From Microbacterium cremeum (lineage in GTDB: Bacteria > Actinomycetota > Actinomycetes > Actinomycetales > Microbacteriaceae), in contig NZ_CP063812.1 of assembly GCF_015277855.1 (NCBI RefSeq), positions 3,906,001 to 3,970,000 on the forward strand: 64,000 bases of DNA. The letters run 5' to 3'. Below the pieces are notes generated by a model. The model searched no databases. It had not been told where the DNA came from and was given only the letters and a program-made list of their open reading frames with translations. The first letter of the stretch is position 1. Every line of letters starts with the position of its first letter. Below are positions 57,697-64,000 of the stretch, piece after piece. The position numbers were made by a program, and so were the translations under genes.

Positions 57697-58301
57697 GCGT
57701 ACCGCCAGCGCAGCGTCGACACGATGGAGTCGGCGAGAGCGGTGAACGCCTCGAGCGCCTGCCCGGACTCCTCGACTCCCACGTGCACGATCGAGCACAT
57801 GAGGAGCAGGCCCCGCTTCGGCGATGCGCCGGGGAAGGGGGCCACGTACGACAGCTCCCGGGCCTTCACCCCCGGCATCTCGTCGGGCCCGTTGCGCTCG
57901 GCGACCCACCGGTACAGCACGCCGAGGTCGGCGAGCTCCACTCTCTCCACGTGCCGTTCCGCGCCCGCGCGAGCCCGCAGGTCGGTCTCGAAGTCCCCGT
58001 TCGCCACCCATGGCGACGCCGCGATGCTCATCGGCGTGCCGCCCTTCTTCGGCGGCTCGACGGGCATGAAGATCTCCATGACGTTCGCCCGCTCCATGCG
58101 CGCCCACTGGCGACTGACCATCGCCCGTGTCTCGGCGTAGAGGTCGGGGCGCCCCACTTCGCGGAACCGCTCCGAGACGAGGTGGATCAGCTCCGCGCGT
58201 CCTTCGGGCGTCGCCGGGAAGCGCCCCCAGTCCGGCGGGGTCAGCAGCGTGTACCCGACGGGAACCGGCGGACCGGCCAGTGCTTCGCGCAATGAGCTCA
58301 C
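57693..58301 (-). CDS. Hypothetical protein 2 of the WXG-type operon
   Basis: 202 residues, no signal or membrane helices. VPVGYTLLTPPDWGRFPATP and YVAPFPGASPKRGLLLMCS show a strand-rich fold somewhat like EspG-type or sterol-carrier-type helper proteins; I cannot assign a family. GTG start and stop both overlap neighbours by 4 bp, so it is translated in concert with them. Confidence 0.65.
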   Translation of the reverse strand: MSSLREALAGPPVPVGYTLLTPPDWGRFPATPEGRAELIHLVSERFREVGRPDLYAETRAMVSRQWARMERANVMEIFMPVEPPKKGGTPMSIAASPWVANGDFETDLRARAGAERHVERVELADLGVLYRWVAERNGPDEMPGVKARELSYVAPFPGASPKRGLLLMCSIVHVGVEESGQALEAFTALADSIVSTLRWRYA

Positions 58302-58882
58302 GCGGTCGATCCGTCCCGTGCGCGCCGGCGCGCCTCGCGTTCGCGCCGGCGCGCCCGGCCGGCACGCACGGCTGTCACGATCCCGAGCACGAGCACGACG
58401 AGTGCCAGCGGCGAGGCCAGCCAGTGCCAGCCGATGGGGTACCCGTCGGGGCCCGGGGTCCAGATGATGCCCGTGGGGTCGGCGTCGAACGCGGCGATCG
58501 CCCACGGGAAGAGCCCGAACATCATCAGCGAGACCAGGCTGACGTACGCCGCGTCGTCTCCGGCGGCGTTGCCGCGCACGAGGAGATAGGCGGCTGCGGC
58601 CGCCATGCCGATGAGGCCGGTCGCGATCGTCAGCCACGCCGGCACGCTCATCGCCGGGAACGGCACCAGCGCGTCGGTCACCGCGGAGGCCTCGTCGGTC
58701 GGGTACAGCTGGCCGGCGTTGAGGATGAGACGCGCGCCCGCCGGGACGATCCATTGCGCCGCGGCGAGGATCGCGGCGATGACGAAGACCAGACGCAGGA
58801 TGCCCGCGGTGCGGGGCATCCGCCGGCGGTTGAGCCGCAGCGGGGAGATGTCGGTGAAGCCGACGCCGCGCCGGCCGCTCAC
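58298..58882 (-). CDS. Membrane protein of the WXG-type operon
   Basis: 194 residues with about four membrane helices (LVFVIAAILAAAQWIVP, WLTIATGLIGMAAAAAYLLV, MMFGLFPWAIAAF and LALVVLVLGIVTAVRA). The GTG at 58882 overlaps the preceding stop by 4 bp. Function unknown; it may anchor or export the large protein encoded just upstream. Confidence 0.7.
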   Translation of the reverse strand: MSGRRGVGFTDISPLRLNRRRMPRTAGILRLVFVIAAILAAAQWIVPAGARLILNAGQLYPTDEASAVTDALVPFPAMSVPAWLTIATGLIGMAAAAAYLLVRGNAAGDDAAYVSLVSLMMFGLFPWAIAAFDADPTGIIWTPGPDGYPIGWHWLASPLALVVLVLGIVTAVRAGRARRREREARRRARDGSTA

Positions 58883-60051
58883 GGGCGACCCGTCGGGGTG
58901 TAGAACGGCGTGCTCGTGAACACGCCGCCGCCGAATCCGCCCAGCCAGCTGCCCAGGCTCGCCCAGCCCTTCGCGCCGATGCTCGGAACCGCGTCGAGCA
59001 CGGCATCGCCCCACGCGGCCGCGACCGTGCCGCTGCGCGCCGGCGTGCTCGCCCATTGCGTGAGGCTGCCGCCCCACTTGTTCAGGATCGCCCAGTTCTG
59101 CCCGCGCATGAGCGTCGAGAACGGGTTGACCGTGATGCCGGCGGGCAGGCGCGGCATCGAGAACCCGCGCGCGCCGCGGGTGAAGACCGGCAGGTCCTGC
59201 GCGATGGCGGAGGCCCGGAGGATGTCGTCGCCCGTCGCCCCGGCGGTCTTGATGCCCTTGGCCAGCAGACCGCCGGCACCGGCCGTGACCAGGCCGAAGG
59301 TGCTCCAGAGCACGTCCGAGAGGCTGGCCTTGCCGTTGGCGTACAGGTAGATCGTGCCGGCCAGGTGCACCGCCGACAGCGCGATCGTCGCGGCGAGCAG
59401 GATGGTCGACCACGGGCTCGCCACCACGAACAGGGCGACGACGGCCAGCACGATGATCGCGTAACCGATGTACTTGAGCGCGTCGCTGATCCAGTCCCAC
59501 TTGCCGTCGTCGTTGCCGGCGGCGTCCATCGCCTCGGCGACGCCGTCCGCCGCCTTCTCGAACGCCTCCTCCCAGGCGCCGAAGGCCGTGTCGAACGGCT
59601 GCCACGCCTCTCTCAGCGCGTCCTCGGCGGAGTCGAGGACTTCCGCCGCGCTCGGGCCGTCCTGCTCGTCTTCGACCGGCACGAGCGGCGCCATCGCGTC
59701 GTCGAGCGCCGTCCGGTAGGTCGTCATGGCCGCCCGGATCGCCGGCGCGTGCGCGTTGTACGCGCTCCGGGCCTCCTCGAGCGCCGTGGCGTAGGGGGCG
59801 AGCGCCTTGCCGGTCTGCTCGTACCGCACGGCCGCCTTGCGCAGATCGCCCTCGAGCTCCTCCGCGTCCTTCTTCAGGCGGTCGGTGCCCAGACTGATCT
59901 GCGAGTCGCCGATGTCGCGCAGCGTGTCGGCGGTGGTCGCCATGGCGGCGCCGAGGGACTTGTAGTCGGCGGCCGTCGTGGCGATCACGTCGGGTTCGCC
60001 GGCGAACTGATGCAGCTCGTGGCCGTTCGGCGAGCGATACAGCAGCGACAT
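58879..60051 (-). CDS. Large WXG100/LXG-like protein with membrane segments
   Basis: 390 residues. The first 190 residues are helical and Ala-rich with coiled-coil-like heptads (LKKDAEELEGDLRKAAVRYE), the kind of domain found in WXG100/LXG secretion substrates. Membrane segments follow near 210-270 (YIGYAIIVLAVVALFVVASP), then a Gly-rich C-terminus. The ATG shares one base with the stop of the WXG-like gene (TGATG). It could be a type VII-type secreted or membrane-associated effector; there is no recognisable toxin domain. Confidence 0.7.
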   Translation of the reverse strand: MSLLYRSPNGHELHQFAGEPDVIATTAADYKSLGAAMATTADTLRDIGDSQISLGTDRLKKDAEELEGDLRKAAVRYEQTGKALAPYATALEEARSAYNAHAPAIRAAMTTYRTALDDAMAPLVPVEDEQDGPSAAEVLDSAEDALREAWQPFDTAFGAWEEAFEKAADGVAEAMDAAGNDDGKWDWISDALKYIGYAIIVLAVVALFVVASPWSTILLAATIALSAVHLAGTIYLYANGKASLSDVLWSTFGLVTAGAGGLLAKGIKTAGATGDDILRASAIAQDLPVFTRGARGFSMPRLPAGITVNPFSTLMRGQNWAILNKWGGSLTQWASTPARSGTVAAAWGDAVLDAVPSIGAKGWASLGSWLGGFGGGVFTSTPFYTPTGRP

Positions 60052-60362
60052 CACTGCACCTCGCAGGAGGTCATCTGCTCGCACTGGGCGGTGGCGTCGG
60101 CCTCCCACTGGTCCCAGCCGTCGAGGATGGACCGAAGCCCCTCGCGGACGCCGTCGACCTTCTCGATCAGCTCTTTGCGGTTGCCCGACCAGTTCGCCTC
60201 GAACCAGCCCACGCGATCGCGCAGCTTGTCTTTGCCGTGCGGGGTGCCGATGGCCGACTCCAGCGTGTCGTTGATCTCCGCCGCATCCTCGAACGCGGTC
60301 GCAGCCGTCCGCAGGGTCGCGAGAGCATCGCGCAGGCGATCCCGGTCGAGCAGCACGTCCAT
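60051..60362 (-). CDS. WXG100-family-like small protein
   Basis: 103 residues, helical, with a W-S-G turn (ANWSGN) between two helices at the centre, the hallmark of ESAT-6/WXG100 proteins, and no signal peptide. It heads the five-gene operon. WXG100 proteins are exported in pairs by type VII secretion machinery; no EccC ATPase is encoded in the window, so the export route is unknown. Confidence 0.7.
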   Translation of the reverse strand: MDVLLDRDRLRDALATLRTAATAFEDAAEINDTLESAIGTPHGKDKLRDRVGWFEANWSGNRKELIEKVDGVREGLRSILDGWDQWEADATAQCEQMTSCEVQ

Positions 60363-60456
60363 CTGTCCCCCTCAGTCTGTAGGCCTCGTTCAGGGTAGAG
60401 CCGACCGCGAATCGACGCCATGGGGAATCCTCCCCTACGGCCCCCGCCCGGGTGGT

Positions 60457-61884
60457 TCAGGCCCGCGCCGCCCACCACTCCCGCAGGCGGCGTTCGGCCT
60501 CGGCCTCGCCGACGATGCCCTCGTCGAGACGCAGGTCGAGGAGGAAGCGGTACGCCTCGCCGACCTCGCGACCCGGCGCGATGCCCAGCACCTCCTGGAT
60601 GCGGTTGCCGTCGAGCTCGGGGCGCATGGCCTGCAGCTCCTCCTGCGCGGCGAGCTCGGCGATGCGCCGCTCGATGTCGTCGTAGGCGCTCGCCAGACGG
60701 CGGGCCTTGCGCACGTTGCGAGTGGTGACGTCGGCCCGCGTGAGGATGTGCAGGCGTTCGAGCTCTGCTCCGGCATCCCGCACGTAGCGGCGCACCGCGG
60801 AGTCGGTCCACGCGCCCTCGGAATAGCCGAAGAACCGCAGATGCAGCTCGATCAGCCGCGTCACCGAGCCGATCGTGTCGGAGTCGAACCGCAGGGCCTG
60901 CAGCCGCTTGCGGGCCAGGCGTGCGCCCTTGATGTCGTGGTGGTAGAACGTGACGCCGCCGCCGGGCTCGAGCCGCCGCGTCGCCGGCTTGCCGATGTCG
61001 TGCAGCAGCGCCGCGAGCCGCAGCGGGACGTCGGGGGCGGCATCCGGATTCCGCGTCTTCTCGAGCTCGATCGCCTGGCGCAGCACCGTCAGCGAGTGCT
61101 CGTAGACGTCCTTGTGGTGGTGGTGCTCGTCGACCTCGAGCTGCAGCGCGGGGATCTCGGGGAGGAACTCGGCCATGAGACCCGTCTCGACGAGCAGACG
61201 GATGCCGCGCACCGGGTCGTCGGTGGCGAGGAGCCGCACGATCTCGCTCTGGATGCGCTCGGGGCTGACGATCGCGAGGGTGTGGCGCAGCTCCGCCATC
61301 GCATCCACCGTCGCGGGGTCGACCTCGAACGCGAGCTGCGACGAGAACCGTGCGGCGCGCAGCATGCGCAGAGGGTCGTCGCCGAAGCTCACATGCGGGT
61401 CTGTCGGCGTACGCAGGACGCCGCGTACGAGGTCTTCGACACCCCCCGTCGGATCGACCAGCGTGCGGGCGGGAACCCGCAGCGCCATCGCGTTGACGGT
61501 GAAGTCGCGGCGCACGAGGTCACCGTCGATGGTGTCGCCGAACTCGACGGTCGGCTTGCGGGTGACGCCGTCATAGCTGTCGGCGCGGTACGTGGTGATC
61601 TCGACCTGCTCGCCTCGGACACGCGCGCCGATGGTGCCGAACGCGCGACCGATGTCCCACTGCGCGGTGCTGATGGGCGTGACGATGCGCAGGATGTCAT
61701 CGGGTCGCGCGTCGGTCGTGAAGTCGAGGTCGTGCGTCTCGCGGCCGATCAGCGCGTCGCGCACCGGACCGCCGACGATCGCGAGGTCGAACCCGGCGTC
61801 GGCGAAGGCGCGGGCGAGCGTGTCGACGACGGGGGACTCGGCGAGCGCGCCGAGGCGCGCGATGCCCTCGGCCATGTTGAGCAT
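60457..61884 (-). CDS. cca: CCA tRNA nucleotidyltransferase / poly(A) polymerase-type
   Basis: 475 residues. The nucleotidyltransferase motif GGPVRDALIG with DLDFTTDA (metal Asp pair), the RRDFTVNAM segment and an HD-domain LLHDIGKP are present. It adds or repairs the 3' CCA of tRNA; the HD-containing form is standard for actinobacteria. Together with the secreted protein at the right edge it fits the conserved cca-murJ neighbourhood. Confidence 0.95.
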   Translation of the reverse strand: MLNMAEGIARLGALAESPVVDTLARAFADAGFDLAIVGGPVRDALIGRETHDLDFTTDARPDDILRIVTPISTAQWDIGRAFGTIGARVRGEQVEITTYRADSYDGVTRKPTVEFGDTIDGDLVRRDFTVNAMALRVPARTLVDPTGGVEDLVRGVLRTPTDPHVSFGDDPLRMLRAARFSSQLAFEVDPATVDAMAELRHTLAIVSPERIQSEIVRLLATDDPVRGIRLLVETGLMAEFLPEIPALQLEVDEHHHHKDVYEHSLTVLRQAIELEKTRNPDAAPDVPLRLAALLHDIGKPATRRLEPGGGVTFYHHDIKGARLARKRLQALRFDSDTIGSVTRLIELHLRFFGYSEGAWTDSAVRRYVRDAGAELERLHILTRADVTTRNVRKARRLASAYDDIERRIAELAAQEELQAMRPELDGNRIQEVLGIAPGREVGEAYRFLLDLRLDEGIVGEAEAERRLREWWAARA

Positions 61885-61995
61885 GGCCTCCAGCCTACCG
61901 AGCGGCCGGCGGCCGATCAGTCGTCGTCGGCGATGGTGAGCGTGACCTGACGCCGGCCGAGGCGCCGCACGGTGCGCTGCTCGAGGAGCGCTGCG

Positions 61996-63511
61996 TCACG
62001 CGAAGCGGAGGAACCCCGTGAACAGCAGCTCCCGCACGCGCGGCAGCAGGTCGGCGCGAAGCGCGTCCGCGTCCACGCCCATCAGGTCGGCGATCGCATC
62101 GATCAGCACGCCGACGGGGAGGTCGCCGTCACACGCGCCGACCAGCGCCGCCAGCCCGGGATCGATCGAGAGCGACCTGCCGAATCCGCCTCCCTGCCGC
62201 AGCTCGATCACGGCCGGATGCTCTTCGCCGGGCAGGTGATGACGGGCCTCGGTCACATCGGGCGCGACGACGAGGACGGATGCCGCGAGCCCGCCGTCGT
62301 CGAGCCGGGCGAGCCGGTCGTGCGCATCCAGCGACGCGGCCAGATGCGCCCCGACACCGTCGCCGGGGAGCGCGGCGTGCAAGCGCTCGTACCGCGCGAG
62401 TGTCGGCGGACCCGCCGCGGGGCGGCGCAGCAGCAGGTACCCGAAGCCGACCTCGGTCACGCCGCGCGCGCCGAAGTCGTCGAGCCACGCGTCGACCAGC
62501 CGGGCGAACCCGGGCGTGCCGGCGAGCGTGCCGCCGTCGCGCACCCACAGCTCGGCGTACGACAGCGGGTCGAGCGCCTCCCGCTCGACGACCCACGCGT
62601 CCAGCGGCACCGGCGACGCCTCGACCCACGCCCTCGCCCGGTCGAGACCGGCCACTCCATCGCGGGTCTCCCAGTTGCCGAGCAGCTGCGCGACCCCGCC
62701 GGGGGCGAGGTGCGCGCCGACGCCAGAGACGAACGCGGCGACCAGGTCGTCGCCGACCATGCCGCCGTCGCGGTACTCGTAGGCGGGCACGCCCGCCACG
62801 CGCGGCGTGATGACGAAGGGAGGGTTCGAGACGATGCGGTCGAACGTCTCGCCGGCGACCGGCTCGAACAGGCTGCCGTGTCTGGTCTCGATGCCGTCGA
62901 CGCCGTTGAGCAGTGCGTTCAGGCGCGTGAAGGCGAGCGCCCGCGGCGAGATGTCGGTCGCGACCACGTGACCGACGTGCGCGCGGGCACGGAGGGCCTG
63001 GATGCCGCAGCCGGCGCCGACGTCGAGCCCGCGCTCCGCGGGCGCGGGCAGCTGCAGGCCCGCGAGCGTGAGCGAGGCGCCGCCGACCCCGAGCACGTGC
63101 TCCTCGGGGAGCGGTCCGCCCAGCGCCGCCTCGTCGAGATCGCTCGCGATCCACCACTGCCCCGAGCCGGTCGCGTCCGCATACGACTGCGGCCGCACCA
63201 CCGCGGCCGGGCGCACCTCGCCGTCGGCGAGCGACGCGAGACCGAGCGCGACGAGGCCGTGCGCGCCGGTGCGGACGAGCGTCCGGTCGACGGATGCCGT
63301 GGCCTCCGGCATCCCGAGCACCAGCAGTCTGCCCAGCGAGGGCGTCGTCGCGCCCCCCGAGCGCGCGGTACGCCGGCGATCGCAGCCCGCGCGCGATGGC
63401 GTCGTCGGCTGCGGCACCCCACGCATCCCGGAGGGCTTCGGCGGTGAAACCGGCGTCGCGGAGGTCGGCGGCCAGCGCGCGGCACACGGCGGGTTCGGGT
63501 TCGGGGAGCAC
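61996..63511 (-). pseudogene. SAM-dependent methyltransferase with apparent frameshift
   Basis: The 3' two thirds (61996 to about 63350) encode a complete class I methyltransferase: LGRLLVLGMPEATASV, motif I RGLDVGAGCGIQAL, and NPPF in IVSNPPFVITP, the N-P-P-F signature of RNA/protein-glutamine-type methylases. The natural N-terminus (VCRALAADLRDAGFTAEAL, then DAIARGLRSPAYRAL) lies in another frame from a GTG at 63511; the frames meet at a C6 run (63353-63358). Five Cs would restore one frame. Either a sequencing error, a phase-variable run, or a true mutation. Start is approximate. Confidence 0.8.
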
Positions 63512-63656
63512 GCTCCCATTCAACCGCCCCGCGGCGCACCGCGGCGGCCGAGTCGGTGCGCGCACCGCGCGGTGTCGAGGAGGCTCGAAGGCGCGGACCG
63601 TAGAATCGCAGTCGATCGTGCGGTCAGGACATCGCACAGGAGCGAAACCCGACAGG

Positions 63657-64000
63657 ATGACCGTGACCACACCGGGAAGCCCACCCCGGCGCCGTTCGCC
63701 TCGCCGCGTCCCACGCCTCGCCGTGGCCACGGCGGCGCTCACGGTCCTCGGCGCGCTGCTGCTGCCCTCCGCAGCGACCGCCGCCCCGACGCCGTCGCCG
63801 ACCCCGACGCCCACGTCGTCGGTGCCCGCCGGCACGAGCGTCTTCACGCTGTCCCCAGTGTCGAACGGCTCCGTGCGACCCGGAGACGCGCTGACCGTGT
63901 CGGTCAGCCTCCAGAACGGGACGGATGCCGAGATTCCGGCGAGCACCGTCACCCTGTCGCTCGGCGCGGCGCCGCTCGCCGACCGCACGGCCCTCGCCGC
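63657..64000 (+). CDS. Secreted protein (DUF6049-like), 5' part only
   Basis: 115 codons seen, open to the right edge. A signal peptide (basic RRRSPRRVPRLAVATAALTV, hydrophobic core, ATAAPTPS) leads into a Pro/Thr linker and a strand-rich domain. The ATG at 63657 follows AGG with an AGGAG further upstream. TAGAAT (63601-63606) is a possible -10. The position next to cca suggests the DUF6049-type protein located upstream of murJ in many Microbacteriaceae, by context only. Confidence 0.7.
   Translation, partial: MTVTTPGSPPRRRSPRRVPRLAVATAALTVLGALLLPSAATAAPTPSPTPTPTSSVPAGTSVFTLSPVSNGSVRPGDALTVSVSLQNGTDAEIPASTVTLSLGAAPLADRTALA

Noticed and set aside
59056..61950. Long plus-strand open frame of 964 codons
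   Set aside because: It is antisense to cca and the WXG-type operon, and its composition is that of a GC-rich shadow.
61981..62001. SAH-riboswitch-like core GAGGAGCGCTGC on the plus strand
   Set aside because: No plus-strand gene follows it, and it lies at the 3' end of the methyltransferase gene on the other strand.

Overview
The window is high-GC DNA from an actinobacterium, most likely a Microbacterium-like member of the Microbacteriaceae. Supporting signs are GTG/ATG starts with GGAGG-type ribosome sites, frequent 4-bp ATGA/GTGA overlaps, the rpsF-ssb-rpsR-rplI block, a CmtR-type metal sensor, LPxTG and LAxTG surface proteins, and a cca gene next to a secreted protein of the type found beside murJ. 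Most genes lie on the minus strand; the very long plus-strand open frames at the left edge are shadows of giant adhesin genes.

Layout. 1-13 kb: two tandem, paralogous giant surface proteins with SdrD-like and DUF11-like repeats; the first runs off the left edge. 13-15.5 kb: a cation transporter with a CmtR-like sensor, and a TetR regulator divergent from a small membrane protein across a clear operator. 15.5-24 kb: an amidohydrolase, then a five-gene operon combining a complete ECF importer with two ABC half-transporters of the siderophore-importer type, divergent from a TetR gene across a Fur-like palindrome. 24-25.4 kb: a small P-loop kinase and two gene remnants. 25.4-34.2 kb: a maltodextrin-type locus (two LacI-family regulators, MalEFG-like transporter, GH13 enzyme) with an AAC(3)-family gene inside it.

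34.4-41.2 kb is an accessory island beside dnaB. It carries a nucleotidyltransferase-like gene, a compact four-gene minus-strand operon (XRE-ImmA metallopeptidase, PIN nuclease, IF2_N-domain/P-loop NTPase, HEPN protein), a divergent orphan gene, a truncated DNA methyltransferase and an IS-like end. The four-gene operon is the best candidate here for an undescribed defence or toxin-type system: two probable RNases, an NTPase carrying a domain borrowed from translation initiation factor IF2, and a protease-regulator that probably represses the operon through an operator over its -35 box.

41.2-48 kb is chromosomal core: dnaB with a DnaA-box cluster upstream, two secreted proteins (one chaplin-like with an LAxTG anchor), and rplI-rpsR-ssb-rpsF. 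48-57 kb: an acyl-CoA dehydrogenase, a membrane protein, an FBP-domain protein, a MmyB-like regulator divergent from an SDR enzyme, and an aldehyde dehydrogenase module (DUF779, AldA, GAF regulator). A REP-like repeat is scattered here and forms a seven-copy array at 55.4-55.7 kb. 57-60.4 kb: a five-gene overlapping operon headed by a WXG100-like protein. 60.4-64 kb: cca, a methyltransferase gene with an apparent frameshift in a C6 run, and the start of a secreted protein cut by the right edge.
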